NCBI RefSeq assembly: GCF_005876955.1
Contig: NZ_SSCL01000005.1
Span: 1 to 64,000 of the forward strand
Source of the DNA: Sinomonas gamaensis
Lineage (GTDB): Bacteria > Actinomycetota > Actinomycetes > Actinomycetales > Micrococcaceae
DNA: 64,000 nucleotides
Direction: 5' to 3'
The notes under the pieces are model-generated. The model was given only the letters and a program-made list of their open reading frames with translations, searched no databases and had not been told where the DNA came from. The stretch's first letter is position 1. Each line of letters opens with the position of its first letter. The position numbers and the translations under genes were made by a program. Below, in pieces: positions 23,884-32,985 of the stretch.

Positions 23884-24531
23884 ATGCTGGACCCCACCTC
23901 ACTCCTTGTCGATGCGGGCCCCTGGGTCCTCGGCGTTGTGGGACTCATCGTCTTCATCGAATCGGGGCTCCTGTTCCCGTTCCTTCCCGGCGACTCGCTG
24001 CTGTTCACGGTGGGCCTCCTGCACGTCCAGCTCGGCCTGTCCCTGCCCGTCCTCATGCTCGTGGTGATGCTGGCCGCCGTCGCCGGCGATCAGGCCGGCT
24101 ACATGATCGGCAGGGCGGTCGGCCGGAAATGGTTCCGGGAGGACGCGCGGATCCTCAAGCTGAGCCATCTGGAGAGCGCGGAAGGATTCTTCACCCGCTA
24201 CGGCGGCCGCGCCCTGGTCCTCGCCCGCTTCGTGCCGATCGTGCGCACCTACACCCCTCTGGTCGCGGGCGCAGCGCGGTACCCGTACAGGAAGTTCCTC
24301 GCCTGGAACGTCCTCGGTGCCGTCTCCTGGGCAGTCTCGGTCACTCTCCTCGGCGTCTGGCTCGGACACGTCGAGTTCATCGCGAAGAACATCGATGTGC
24401 TGTCGGTAGTGATCGTGCTCGCGTCGGTGGTTCCGATCGGCATCGAGATGCTGCGGCACCGCGGCAAGGCCAAGAAGGCGCAGGCCGGTTCCGACAGCGC
24501 CGAGCCGGAACTGGAGCCGGCCGCGGACTGA
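23884..24531 (+). CDS. DedA-family membrane protein
   Basis: The 215-residue DedA/SNARE-associated family protein has spans near both ends. Conserved sites are FIESGLLFPFLPGDSLLF (acidic residue and GDS), AVAGDQAGYMIGRAVG, FFTRYGGRALVLARFVPIVRTYTPLVAGAA (the R-x3-P motif) and YRKFLAWNVLGAVSW. DedA proteins act as undecaprenyl-phosphate or phospholipid flippases coupled to proton motive force. It directly follows the PAP2 phosphatase gene, which supports a shared role in lipid-carrier recycling. AAGGAC precedes ATG 23884. Confidence 0.92.
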   Translation: MLDPTSLLVDAGPWVLGVVGLIVFIESGLLFPFLPGDSLLFTVGLLHVQLGLSLPVLMLVVMLAAVAGDQAGYMIGRAVGRKWFREDARILKLSHLESAEGFFTRYGGRALVLARFVPIVRTYTPLVAGAARYPYRKFLAWNVLGAVSWAVSVTLLGVWLGHVEFIAKNIDVLSVVIVLASVVPIGIEMLRHRGKAKKAQAGSDSAEPELEPAAD

Positions 24532-24548
24532 CGTAGAGACTGGGCATC

Positions 24549-25217
24549 GTGACACCCCGGCCCCGCGTGCTTCTCGTCGAAGACGATCGCCAGCTCGGCC
24601 CCCTCGTCGCCGAGCTTCTCGGCGCGGACTTCGACGTGACCCTCGCGGCCGACGGCCGCGAGGGGCTGCGGCTCGCGACCGAACGCGCCTGGGAGGCGAT
24701 GGTCGTTGACCGCGGTCTCCCGCACGTGGACGGGGTGGAGCTCGTCAAGGCCCTCCGGGCCAAGGGCATCGCCACCCCCGTGCTCATGCTCACCGCCCTG
24801 GGCACCGTTCCGGACAAGGTCGAGGGCCTCGACTCCGGGGCGGACGACTACTTGGTCAAGCCCTTCGACGCCGACGAGCTTGCGGCGCGCCTCCGGGCGA
24901 TGACGCGGACCTACGAGACCCCACGGGCGGACCTCCTGCGGATCGGCTCGTGGGAACTCGACGCGGCCGCGCGAATGCTCTCTTCTCCCTACGGCCATCG
25001 GGTGGAGCTCTCGGCCACCGAGACCGCTCTCCTGACCGTGCTCGCTCGGGAACCGCAACGCGTCCACTCGCGGACAGAACTGCTCGCCGTGGCGTTCGAT
25101 GCCGGCGACACGCCGGGCGCAGTCGACACGTACGTCCACTACCTGCGGAAGAAGACGGACCGCTCGGTGATCAGGACCGTCCACGGAATCGGCTATCAGC
25201 TGGGGAGCCTCGAATGA
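24549..25217 (+). CDS. OmpR/PhoB-family response regulator
   Basis: The 222-residue regulator has an N-terminal receiver domain with acidic pocket D11-D12 and phospho-acceptor D54 in VVDRGLPHVDG. T82 is in LMLTALG and K104 in YLVKPFD. The C-terminal winged helix includes VELSATETALLTVLAREP and VDTYVHYLRKKTDRSVIRTVHGIGYQL. The GTG start at 24549 lies 17 bp after the DedA gene, and its stop overlaps the histidine kinase start (ATGA). The stimulus and regulon are unknown. Envelope stress is a guess from the two upstream membrane-lipid genes. Confidence 0.93.
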   Translation: MTPRPRVLLVEDDRQLGPLVAELLGADFDVTLAADGREGLRLATERAWEAMVVDRGLPHVDGVELVKALRAKGIATPVLMLTALGTVPDKVEGLDSGADDYLVKPFDADELAARLRAMTRTYETPRADLLRIGSWELDAAARMLSSPYGHRVELSATETALLTVLAREPQRVHSRTELLAVAFDAGDTPGAVDTYVHYLRKKTDRSVIRTVHGIGYQLGSLE

Positions 25218-26245
25218 AACTCGCGCTGGGGAGGCGCCTGGTGAGGCCCCCGAAGAACTCGGATGAGGCCGCCGTCCGCCGTGCCGCACTCCGTGTGGGG
25301 CTGCAGATCGCGGGAGCTGTCGCCGTCGTCGTCATCCTTCTGCTCGGGGCGGCCGCCGTGTTCCTCTGGGTGAAGACGCAGCCGGCCGAAGTGCTCGCCC
25401 ACCTCAGCCGCGGCGAGCCGCAGGTGGTACTCGACGCCGTCGATGTCCTGGGCGTCCTCGTGGTCGGCGGCATCGCCGGAATCGTCCTGGGAGGCGTGGT
25501 CGGACTGCTCAGCGCACGCAGGGCAGTGCGTCCGCTCGGCGAGGCCCTCGCCCTCCAGCGGCGGTTCGTCCAAGATGCCAGTCACGAGCTCCGCACGCCG
25601 CTCGCCGTGCTCGACACCCGCATCCAGCTCGCCCAGAAGCGTCTAGCCTCCGACGGCGAGGCTGCGGCAATCCTTGCCGAGCTCCGCGACGATTCCGCCG
25701 CGCTGGCCACGGTGATCGAGGATCTGCTGCGCGGAATCGCCGGATCGGGACCCGACGCCGCCGCGTCGCCGACGGATCTCGCCCGGCTCGCCCAGGACGT
25801 CGTTGACGATCTGGCCGTCCTCGCGCTGGAGCGGGGTATCGCCCTCACGGCAGACATCCCGGCCGATCCCGTCCTGGTTGGAGTCGCCCCCGCCGCCCTC
25901 AGGCGCGTGGTCGTCGCCTTGACCGACAACGCCATCAAGTACACGCCCGAAGGCGGCCGCATCTCGGTCGGGGTCGCCGCGCGCTCGGCTGGCGGCCGCG
26001 GGACCGCCGTCCTCACCGTGACCGACACCGGGCGCGGCATCGCCGGCCCGACTCCGGAGCGGGTGTTCGAGCGCTACTCGCGGGGCAGTACTGCTCCTCG
26101 GCTGGATGCTCGGAGAAGCTACGGGATAGGGCTCGCCTTGGTCCGGGAGATCGCCGTCCGCAACGGCGGAACGGTCCGAATCGTGGAGACAGGGTCGAGC
26201 GGAACGACGATGGAAGTGACGCTCCCGCTTGCTCCCGCCAAGTAA
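25214..26245 (+). CDS. sensor histidine kinase
   Basis: The 343-residue kinase has two membrane spans (about residues 30-52 and 78-99) with a short 25-residue extracytoplasmic loop. The H-box is RRFVQDASHELRTPLAVLD with H124. The N-box is ALTDNAIKYTPEG, and DTGRGIAG and GIGLALVREI form the ATP lid. The sensing loop is too small for ligand binding, so it may sense within the membrane. It is coupled to the response regulator by a 4-bp overlap and ends inside a DtxR-like box. Confidence 0.92.
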   Translation: MKLALGRRLVRPPKNSDEAAVRRAALRVGLQIAGAVAVVVILLLGAAAVFLWVKTQPAEVLAHLSRGEPQVVLDAVDVLGVLVVGGIAGIVLGGVVGLLSARRAVRPLGEALALQRRFVQDASHELRTPLAVLDTRIQLAQKRLASDGEAAAILAELRDDSAALATVIEDLLRGIAGSGPDAAASPTDLARLAQDVVDDLAVLALERGIALTADIPADPVLVGVAPAALRRVVVALTDNAIKYTPEGGRISVGVAARSAGGRGTAVLTVTDTGRGIAGPTPERVFERYSRGSTAPRLDARRSYGIGLALVREIAVRNGGTVRIVETGSSGTTMEVTLPLAPAK

Positions 26246-26261
26246 GGCAAGCCTAAGCTGA
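26243..26261. promoter_or_regulatory. possible DtxR/IdeR iron box upstream of a VOC gene
   Basis: TAAGGCAAGCCTAAGCTGA matches the DtxR consensus TTAGGTTAGCCTAACCTAA at 14 of 19 positions by eye. It starts at the stop codon of the histidine kinase and ends 31 bp before the VOC gene, over the place expected for its -35 region. Confidence 0.35.
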
Positions 26262-26292
26262 GAGGCCAGTCACAAAGTGCCAAGATGACTGC

Positions 26293-26931
26293 ATGCGTAT
26301 GGACCATGTTTCTTATGCCTGCGAGCCCGACGGCCTGGCGGCCACAACGGAGAGGATCGCCAGCGCGCTCGGGGTCGAGGCGGTCAAGGGCGGGGTCCAC
26401 CCTCGGTTCGGCACCCGCAATATGATCATCCCGCTCACCGGGCACCACTACCTCGAGGTCGTCGAAGTCCTCGACCACCCGGCGTCGGACAAGGCCCCCT
26501 TCGGCCAGGCCGTTCGCGCCCGGTCGGCGTCCGGTGGCGGATGGATGGGCTGGTGTGTCGAGGTGGACGACCTCGCTCCGTTCGAAGAGCGGCTCGGCCG
26601 CAAGGCCGTTCCCGGCAACCGGAAGTTCCCCGACGGGCGCGAGCTCGTGTGGAAGCAGATCGGCATCCTCGGCCTCATCGCCGATCCGCAGGTGCCGTAC
26701 ATGCTCAAGTGGGAAGGCGATCCGGGCCTCCACCCGTCGAACGCCTACCCCGGGACCGTCTCGGTCACGAAGCTCACCATCGCCGGCTCGGCAGAGCGCG
26801 TGACCGAGTGGCTCGGCGAGCCGGTCGAGAAGCCGCTCGAGGACGTCGAGGTCGAGTGGGTCTCGCCGAAGGGCACGCCCGGCATCATGTCAGTCACGTT
26901 CGACACGGGAAGCGGTCTCGTCACGATCTGA
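26293..26931 (+). CDS. VOC-superfamily glyoxalase-like protein
   Basis: The 212-residue protein has two vicinal-oxygen-chelate halves. The first has MDHVSYACEPDGLAATTERI with a metal-type His, then GTRNMIIPLTGHHYLEVVEVLDH. The second begins with VSVTKLTIAGSAE. This pattern fits the glyoxalase-like domain family (PF13468 type). No substrate can be named. ATG at 26293 has no strong Shine-Dalgarno; CAAGAT lies 6 nt before it and may be a leaderless -10. A strong terminator follows. Confidence 0.8.
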   Translation: MRMDHVSYACEPDGLAATTERIASALGVEAVKGGVHPRFGTRNMIIPLTGHHYLEVVEVLDHPASDKAPFGQAVRARSASGGGWMGWCVEVDDLAPFEERLGRKAVPGNRKFPDGRELVWKQIGILGLIADPQVPYMLKWEGDPGLHPSNAYPGTVSVTKLTIAGSAERVTEWLGEPVEKPLEDVEVEWVSPKGTPGIMSVTFDTGSGLVTI

Positions 26932-26956
26932 CAACCCCAGACCACGCTTCACCCGG

Positions 26957-26986
26957 ACAGGACCCCGCAGCGCTGCGGGGTCCTGT
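26957..26986. terminator. bidirectional terminator
   Basis: A perfect inverted repeat, ACAGGACCCCGCAG CG CTGCGGGGTCCTGT, is followed by TCTC. It separates the plus-strand VOC gene from the minus-strand CPBP gene and can serve both. Confidence 0.85.
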
Positions 26987-27007
26987 TCTCAACCCGGGCG
27001 GATTTTC

Positions 27008-27793
27008 TCATCCCAGGCCGATCGCCTTCCCCACGAGGCTGAAGCCGACGAACGCAACGATGTCCAGGAGCGCGTGCGCGACCACGAGCGGCATGACCCT
27101 GCCCCAGCGACGGTAGACCCAGCAGAAGATGAGCCCCATGATCGCGTTCCCCACGAACGGGCCGATTCCCTGATAGAGGTGATAGCTGCCCCTCAGGATC
27201 GCGCTCGTGGCGACGGCCGCCGTCGTGCTCCACCCCAAGCGCCGCAGCCAGCCGAGGAGGAAGCCGACGACGATCGTCTCCTCCAGCAGCGCGTGCCGCA
27301 CGGCCGAGAGGATGAGCACCGGCACAGTCCACCAATACTGGTCGAGGCCGCTGGGAATGATCGAGGTCGTGATGCCGAGGGTGCGGCCGAGCCAGTACAG
27401 GCCGAGCGAAGGTATGCCGATCCCGAGGAACAGCCCGACGCCCAGTAGCGCATCTCGGCCCGGCCTCCGCAGATCAAGTCCGAGGCGCCGGAACGGACGC
27501 GTCCATGATCCCCTGCCCACCGCCTCCCACACGAAGTACAGAGCGAGGGCCACTGGCACGAGCGAGAACACGATGTCCAGCAGCTGATAGACGAGATCGA
27601 AGTACTCCCGCTGGCTGAGCGAGCGGTTGAGCGTCGACGTCCCCTTCGAGAGCGGGGCCTGAGTCGCCTTGTCGAGCAGCTGCACCACCGAGTACACCGC
27701 CGACTGGCCAAGGGACAGGCCCAGGACGATGAGGAGCTGCGCTCGCCAGCGCGTGCGGGAGCCGGAACGGACGACGGCGGGTGCATCGGGCAT
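27008..27793 (-). CDS. CPBP/CAAX-type intramembrane protease homologue
   Basis: The 261-residue protein has about six to eight membrane spans. The CPBP (Abi) domain is visible as HALLEETIVVGFLLGW (motif 1), SYHLYQGIGP (motif 2) and VVAHALLDIVAF (last His/Asp motif). The usual EExxxR of motif 1 reads EETIVV, so the Arg is absent, as in some actinobacterial members. Activity is therefore uncertain. Relatives process prenylated or membrane proteins or act in bacteriocin immunity. ATG at 27793. It is 25 bp downstream of hutI. Confidence 0.85.
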   Translation of the reverse strand: MPDAPAVVRSGSRTRWRAQLLIVLGLSLGQSAVYSVVQLLDKATQAPLSKGTSTLNRSLSQREYFDLVYQLLDIVFSLVPVALALYFVWEAVGRGSWTRPFRRLGLDLRRPGRDALLGVGLFLGIGIPSLGLYWLGRTLGITTSIIPSGLDQYWWTVPVLILSAVRHALLEETIVVGFLLGWLRRLGWSTTAAVATSAILRGSYHLYQGIGPFVGNAIMGLIFCWVYRRWGRVMPLVVAHALLDIVAFVGFSLVGKAIGLG

Positions 27794-27818
27794 GCATCAA
27801 TCCTGCCCTAACGCGGCA

Positions 27819-29054
27819 CTACCTCAGTCTCTTGCCCGCCCTCCACACGGCGTGAGTCAGCGGCATGCCTGGCCGGTAGGCGAGGTGGGTTGCCGAGGGC
27901 GCATCGAGGAGCTGGAGGTCGGCGCGGTGCCCGACGGCGATCGAGCCCACCGCCCGCTGCCCGTCCGCGTCCCGCCCGAGGTGCCGCCGCAGGGCGAGGG
28001 CTCCGCCGAACGTTGCGGCGCGCACGGCGTCTTGGACACTCAGCCCCATCTGAAGGACGGCCGTGGTGACGCAGAACGCGATCGAGCTCGTGTAGCTCGT
28101 GCCCGGGTTGCAGTTCGAGGCAATGGCGAGCTGGACTCCGGCGTCCAGGAGGCGGCGCGCGGGCGCGAGCGGAGCCCGGGTTGAGAGGTCACATGCAGGG
28201 AGGACCGTCGCCACCGTTCCCGCTCCTTCCTGGGACGAGGCGCCGCCCCACCCGGCCCAGGTTTCGGCGAGCACGTCGACGTCGGCGTCGTCAAGAAAGT
28301 TCACATGGTCCACGCTCGCCGCTCCCACCTCGGCCGCGAGGCGCACCCCAGCACCGGGGCCGAGCTGATTGCCATGAACGCGCAGCCCGAGGCCCGCGTC
28401 CCGGCAGGCGAGCAACACGCGCCGCGATTGCTCCTCCGTGAACGCTCCACGCTCGCAGAACACGTCCGCCCACCGCGCGAACGGCCGCACGGCCTCGAGC
28501 ATCTCCCCGCACACGAGATCCGTGTATTCCTCGGCGTCAACTCCTGCTGGGACAAGGTGCGCGCCGAGATAGGTCACCTCGTCCACTGCTTCGGCCGCGA
28601 GCTCGGCGCTGCGGCGTTCGTTGGCGACGTCGAGCCCGTAGCCCGTCTTTGTCTCGAGATACGTCGTTCCGCCCGCAGCTGCCTCAGCCACCCGGGAGGC
28701 GAGCAGGCGCCTCAGCTCGTGGTCCGAGGCGGCGCGAGTCGCCGTCGTCGTCACGCCGATGCCACCTGCGGCGTAGGCCTCCCCCGCCATCCTGGCCTCG
28801 AACTCCGCGGTGCGATCGCCCGCGAACACCAAGTGGCTGTGGGAATCGACCCAACCTGGGAGGGCTGCACGGCCCTCCGCGTCGTAGCGCTCGTCCGCGG
28901 CAGGGGCGGACGACGACGGACCCACCCAGGCAATCCGCTCGCCGTCGAGCACCACGGCGGCATCGCGGAGGACGCTCGCGGCAACAGCTTCGCTGCTCCC
29001 GTCCCGCCAATCCTGGGTGGAGAGCTCGCCGATGTTGTCGATGAGGAGGGTCAT
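27819..29054 (-). CDS. hutI: imidazolonepropionase HutI
   Basis: The 411-residue amidohydrolase opens the imidazolone ring in histidine degradation to give formiminoglutamate. Metal ligands are in PGWVDSHSHLVFAGDR. Substrate and metal residues lie in GLRVHGNQLGPG, VDHVNFL and NCNPGTSYT. The length is normal for the family (about 400). It is the last gene of a minus-strand set starting at tdh, 11 bp after the FAD dehydrogenase gene. No hutU, hutH or hutG occurs in the window, so the rest of the pathway must lie elsewhere. Confidence 0.94.
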   Translation of the reverse strand: MTLLIDNIGELSTQDWRDGSSEAVAASVLRDAAVVLDGERIAWVGPSSSAPAADERYDAEGRAALPGWVDSHSHLVFAGDRTAEFEARMAGEAYAAGGIGVTTTATRAASDHELRRLLASRVAEAAAGGTTYLETKTGYGLDVANERRSAELAAEAVDEVTYLGAHLVPAGVDAEEYTDLVCGEMLEAVRPFARWADVFCERGAFTEEQSRRVLLACRDAGLGLRVHGNQLGPGAGVRLAAEVGAASVDHVNFLDDADVDVLAETWAGWGGASSQEGAGTVATVLPACDLSTRAPLAPARRLLDAGVQLAIASNCNPGTSYTSSIAFCVTTAVLQMGLSVQDAVRAATFGGALALRRHLGRDADGQRAVGSIAVGHRADLQLLDAPSATHLAYRPGMPLTHAVWRAGKRLR

Positions 29055-29065
29055 GAACCCATCCT

Positions 29066-30190
29066 CTAGCGGCGCACTGACAGCCGATGCGGATCGAGCG
29101 CGCGCTCCGTCTCGGATACCGGATGCACCCCGCTCCTCAGCGCGTCGTGGCCCGACAGCAGCTGCCCGGCGGCGTCCTCAGCGAGCGCGAACGACGTCTG
29201 GAAGCCGTAGCCGCCCTGCCCCGCGAGCCAGAAGAAGCCGGGGGCCTCCGGGTCGAAGCCGAGGACCGGCAGTCCGTCTGCCGGTGAGGTGCGCAGGCCT
29301 GTCCAGGCACGGACGATTCCCGTGACGGGGAGGTCGGCGACCGCTCGGATGAGCTCGAGGGTGCGCTCGATGTGGCCGGGACGGGGGATCGCGTCCTCGG
29401 CCCGGCTCGGTTCGCTTTCGGACGGCGAGACAAGAGCGCCGGCCGCATCCGGCCGGAAGTACCAGGTGTCGTCCGCGGCGGCCACCATGGGCGTCTCGGC
29501 AGCGAGGGGTTCTGCCAGTGAGACCAGCGCCGCGGTGCGCCGGAATGGCTGGAGGCCCAACCGCTCGACGCCGAACAGGATCGCGACGTCGTCCGCCCAC
29601 GCGCCGGCCGCGTTGACCACGTTTGTCGCATGGAAACCCTCCGCCCCCGCGCCCACGAGCCAACCCTCGCCGACCCGCTGGGCCGTGTGGATCGGGCTGC
29701 CGACGTGAATCGCGACCCCGCCCGAGCGGGCGCGCGCCTCGAGATGGGCGAGAAGGGCCGGAGCGTCGGTGCGCCAGGAGTCGTTGTCAAGCGCCGCCGC
29801 CTCGAAAGCGCCCTCCCGCAGGACCGGGGCAACCTTCCGAGCCTCCTCGGGCGAGAGCGCGTCCATCCCGGCGTGCGCCTCCGCCGCGACCTGGGCTCTG
29901 GTGCCCACGAGCATGAAGCGGCTGGGCCACGCCAGCCGCCGCCCGTCATCGTCCGCCGCGTCGGCGAGCCGGGTGAGCGTCCGGCGGGTGAGCTCCCGCA
30001 CCGGGGCGGGTCCATAGCTCGGGATGAGCTGCTGGGCCGAGCGCGCGGACGTGTGGTAGGCGAGGCTGGGCTCCGCCTCGACCAGGGCTACCCGGCAGCT
30101 GCCCGCAAGCTCGGCGGCCAGGGAGAGGCCGGCAATGCCACCGCCGACAATGAGGACATCAACATCGTTGGTGCTGTCCATGATGACCAT
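29066..30190 (-). CDS. FAD-dependent D-amino acid dehydrogenase, DauA-like
   Basis: The 374-residue DAO-fold flavoenzyme has FAD site VDVLIVGGGIAGLSLAAELAG. AYHTSARSAQQLIPSYGPAPVRELT resembles D-arginine dehydrogenase DauA (YHSTGRSAA...YG...VRALT), as do NVVNAAGAWADDVA, LGLQPFRRTAALVSL and AWTGLRTSPADGLPVLG. The C-terminal flavin motif is FFWLAGQGGYGFQTS. DauA oxidises D-arginine and other D-amino acids. The true substrate here is unknown. ATG at 30190, or 30181 three codons later. It lies 9 bp after kbl and 11 bp before hutI in one operon. Confidence 0.82.
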   Translation of the reverse strand: MVIMDSTNDVDVLIVGGGIAGLSLAAELAGSCRVALVEAEPSLAYHTSARSAQQLIPSYGPAPVRELTRRTLTRLADAADDDGRRLAWPSRFMLVGTRAQVAAEAHAGMDALSPEEARKVAPVLREGAFEAAALDNDSWRTDAPALLAHLEARARSGGVAIHVGSPIHTAQRVGEGWLVGAGAEGFHATNVVNAAGAWADDVAILFGVERLGLQPFRRTAALVSLAEPLAAETPMVAAADDTWYFRPDAAGALVSPSESEPSRAEDAIPRPGHIERTLELIRAVADLPVTGIVRAWTGLRTSPADGLPVLGFDPEAPGFFWLAGQGGYGFQTSFALAEDAAGQLLSGHDALRSGVHPVSETERALDPHRLSVRR

Positions 30191-30199
30191 GGCCCCACC

Positions 30200-31429
30200 C
30201 TACCTGCGGGCGTCGGAGGAGCCGACGGCGTCGCGAGCCGCGGCGAAAGCCCTCACCGCCGTCTCGATGTCTTCGGGGGTGTGGGCGGCGGAGAGCTGGA
30301 CGCGGATGCGGGCCTTGCCCTTGGGCACGACCGGATACGAGAAGGCGGTGACATAGACGCCGTGGACGAGCATCTCGGCGGCGATGCGGCCGGCGAGGAC
30401 GGCGTCGCCGAACATGACCGGGACGATCGCGTGTTCACCGGGGAGGAGATCGAAGCCCTCCTCGGCCATGCGCCGCCGGAACCGGGCCGCGTTCTCGAAC
30501 AGCCGCGCGCGCAGCTCGCCCGACTCGGCGACGAGGTCCAGCGCGCGCAGGGTCGCGGCGACGATCATCGGCGCCACGGAGTTCGAGAACAGGTACGGGC
30601 GGGCCTTCTGCCGAAGGGTCGCGACGATCTCGGCCCGGCCCGAGACGTACCCGCCGGAGGCCCCGCCGAGGGCTTTGCCGAACGTGCCCGTGTAGATGTC
30701 CACCCGATCGGAGACCCCCGCATGCTCGGGAGTGCCCGCGCCCGTGGCCCCCATGAACCCGACTGCGTGGGAATCGTCCACCATGACCATGGCCCCGTAC
30801 CGCTCGGCGAGGTCGCAGATCTCCCGCAGCGGCGCGAGGTAGCCGTCCATGGAGAACACCCCGTCGGTGACGATCAGCGTCCGGCGCGCGCCGACGCCGT
30901 CGTTCATCGATCCCGCCTCGCGCAGGCGCGCCTCGAGCTCACGCATGTCCCGGTTGGCGTACCGCAGCCGGGCCGCCTTGCACAGGCGGATGCCGTCGAT
31001 GATCGAGGCGTGGTTGAGCGCGTCGGAGATCACCGCGTCCTCCGGGCCCAGGATCGCCTCGAACACGCCGCCGTTGGCGTCGAAGCAGCTCGAGAACAGG
31101 ATGGTGTCCTCGGTGCCGAGGAACTCCGAGACCCGGCGTTCCAAGGCCAGGTGCGCGTCCTGAGTGCCGCAGATGAACCGGACCGAGGCCATCCCGAAGC
31201 CGCGCTCGTCGAGGGCCTTCTTCGCCGCCTCGATCAGCTCCGGGTGGTCCGCCAGGCCGAGGTAGTTGTTCGCGCAGAAGTTCAGCACCTCCCCCGCGGG
31301 CGCGCCCAGGGGCCCCGCCTGGATGTGGGCGGACTGCGGCGAATCGATGTGGCGCTCCTCCTTGAACGTCCCCGCCTGGCGGATTTCCGCAAGCTCGCCG
31401 GCGAGCTGCTCCCTGACTCCTGCGAACAT
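30200..31429 (-). CDS. kbl: glycine C-acetyltransferase (2-amino-3-ketobutyrate CoA ligase)
   Basis: The 409-residue PLP enzyme of the alpha-oxoamine synthase family cleaves 2-amino-3-ketobutyrate with CoA to glycine and acetyl-CoA. The PLP Lys252 is in [16 protein letters not shown]. Further family marks are [45 protein letters not shown] and [13 protein letters not shown] at 31429 has GGGAGAA upstream. It follows tdh by 36 bp, so the two-step threonine-to-glycine route is complete. Confidence 0.96.
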   Translation of the reverse strand: MFAGVREQLAGELAEIRQAGTFKEERHIDSPQSAHIQAGPLGAPAGEVLNFCANNYLGLADHPELIEAAKKALDERGFGMASVRFICGTQDAHLALERRVSEFLGTEDTILFSSCFDANGGVFEAILGPEDAVISDALNHASIIDGIRLCKAARLRYANRDMRELEARLREAGSMNDGVGARRTLIVTDGVFSMDGYLAPLREICDLAERYGAMVMVDDSHAVGFMGATGAGTPEHAGVSDRVDIYTGTFGKALGGASGGYVSGRAEIVATLRQKARPYLFSNSVAPMIVAATLRALDLVAESGELRARLFENAARFRRRMAEEGFDLLPGEHAIVPVMFGDAVLAGRIAAEMLVHGVYVTAFSYPVVPKGKARIRVQLSAAHTPEDIETAVRAFAAARDAVGSSDARR

Positions 31430-31465
31430 GTTCTCCCTTTCGTCTGCGTCCTTGCGCTTCGGGGC

Positions 31466-32512
31466 CTAGACGCCCGACCAGTCCAGCACCACCTTGCCGC
31501 CGCTTCCAGAGCGGGCGACGGCGAACCCCTCCTCCCAGCGCTCCGCCGGCAGGACGTCGGTGACCACCGCGGCCACGTTCCGGTGCAGCGTCGGGTTCGA
31601 GGACAGCATCGCGCTCATCGCGTACCAGGTCTCGAACATCTCGCGCCCGTAGATGCCCTTCAACGTGAGCATGTGCGTGACGACTTTGCCCCAGTCGATC
31701 TCCGCTGCCTGCGCCGGCAGTCCGAGCAGCGCGATCCGGCCACCGTGGTTCATGTTCTCGATCATCCCCTGCAGCGCCGACGGCCGCCCGGACATCTCAA
31801 ACCCCACGTCGAAGCCCTCCACCAGGCCGAGCTCCCTCTGGGCCTCCGCAACCGTCATCGCCGAGACATCCACCGCCAAGTCGGCCCCCATCTGCCGGGC
31901 CAGGTCCAGGCGGCGCCGGGAGACATCGGTGATGGCGATCTTCCGCGCCCCCGCGTGCCGGGCCACCGAGATGGCCATCAGCCCGATCGGCCCCGCCCCC
32001 GTGATCAGCACGTCCTCGCCCACCAGGGGGAAGCTCAGCGCCGTGTGGGTCGCGTTGCCGAACGGGTCGAAGATCGCCCCGAGCTCCGGGGTGACGGAGG
32101 CATCGTGGTGGACCCAGACATTCGTCTCAGGGATCACCACGTACTCGGCAAAAGCGCCGTCGCGCTGCACGCCCACGCTCTGGACGTGAATGCACATCTG
32201 CCGCCGGCCCGCCCGGCAGTTCCGGCAGATCCCGCACACGATATGCCCCTCGCCCGAGACCCGATCCCCCGGCCGCACGTCCCGCACCTCATCCCCGACC
32301 TCCACGACCTCCCCATAGAACTCGTGGCCCGGGACCAGCGGGACAGTGATCATCGACTGGGCGGTCGCGTCCCAGGACTGGATGTGCAGATCCGTTCCGC
32401 AGATCCCGGTCGCCAGAACGCGGATCTTCACATCCGCCGGACCGGGTTTCGGCTCCGGCAGCTCGACCAGCGCAAACCCCGGGTGGGGGCCAGACTTGTA
32501 CAGGGCTTTCAT
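31466..32512 (-). CDS. tdh: L-threonine 3-dehydrogenase
   Basis: The 348-residue zinc alcohol dehydrogenase-type enzyme oxidises L-threonine with NAD to 2-amino-3-ketobutyrate. Catalytic zinc ligands are C38 ([11 protein letters not shown]) and H63-E64 ([10 protein letters not shown]). Structural zinc Cys residues lie in [19 protein letters not shown]. The NAD site is [16 protein letters not shown] at 32512 matches the family start MKALYKSG; a TTG at 32524 is in frame but less likely. It is first in the tdh-kbl-DauA-like-hutI operon and divergent from a small membrane protein gene. Confidence 0.96.
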   Translation of the reverse strand: MKALYKSGPHPGFALVELPEPKPGPADVKIRVLATGICGTDLHIQSWDATAQSMITVPLVPGHEFYGEVVEVGDEVRDVRPGDRVSGEGHIVCGICRNCRAGRRQMCIHVQSVGVQRDGAFAEYVVIPETNVWVHHDASVTPELGAIFDPFGNATHTALSFPLVGEDVLITGAGPIGLMAISVARHAGARKIAITDVSRRRLDLARQMGADLAVDVSAMTVAEAQRELGLVEGFDVGFEMSGRPSALQGMIENMNHGGRIALLGLPAQAAEIDWGKVVTHMLTLKGIYGREMFETWYAMSAMLSSNPTLHRNVAAVVTDVLPAERWEEGFAVARSGSGGKVVLDWSGV

Positions 32513-32584
32513 GAGGACATTCAATATGCCCTAGTTCGTGCGCACAATTGCACCTCGAGTGGATCTTGACGGGGCGGCAGGCCC

Positions 32585-32590
32585 TACCCT
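32585..32590 (+). promoter_or_regulatory. -10-like hexamer, leaderless candidate
   Basis: TACCCT ends 6 nt before ATG 32597, with no Shine-Dalgarno sequence between. Confidence 0.4.
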
Positions 32591-32596
32591 GTGCGA

Positions 32597-32950
32597 ATGT
32601 TCTCCAAATTCCGACTCTCCGGTGGCGTGGCCGGCGCCGTCTGCTGCCTCGTCAGTCTTCTGCTCGCTGCCCTCATCAGGGAAGGCCAGCACTGGCTCGT
32701 CTGGCCCACGGGTGGTGCGGCCTTGCTGTTGCTCATCGCGCTCGCGCTGTGGCCGATGCCTCCCCGTGTGGGCGCAGTGCTCTTCATCGTCAGCGCGCTC
32801 AACGGCGTGGTGTTCCTTACCGCAAGCAAACTCGGGCTGCCCGCGTCGCTGCCGGTCTGGGCGTGGTTCATCCTGGCGTCCGCCATGGCAACTTTGGGTC
32901 TGCTGGAGGATGCGGAAGGCACCCAATCCCAGCCGAGGAATCGGCTGTAA
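32597..32950 (+). CDS. small multi-span membrane protein, unknown
   Basis: The 117-residue protein has about four hydrophobic segments (VAGAVCCLVSLLLAALI, AALLLLIALALWPM, VGAVLFIVSALNGVVFL and WAWFILASAMATLGLL) and a short polar tail. No family is recognised. ATG at 32597 is chosen, since GTG 32591 lies directly against the -10-like TACCCT. It is divergent from tdh and convergent with the Pro/Ser-rich secreted protein gene. Confidence 0.6.
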   Translation: MFSKFRLSGGVAGAVCCLVSLLLAALIREGQHWLVWPTGGAALLLLIALALWPMPPRVGAVLFIVSALNGVVFLTASKLGLPASLPVWAWFILASAMATLGLLEDAEGTQSQPRNRL

Positions 32951-32985
32951 GCCCTCCTAGCGACGTGCGGGAGCCGACCGGCCGC

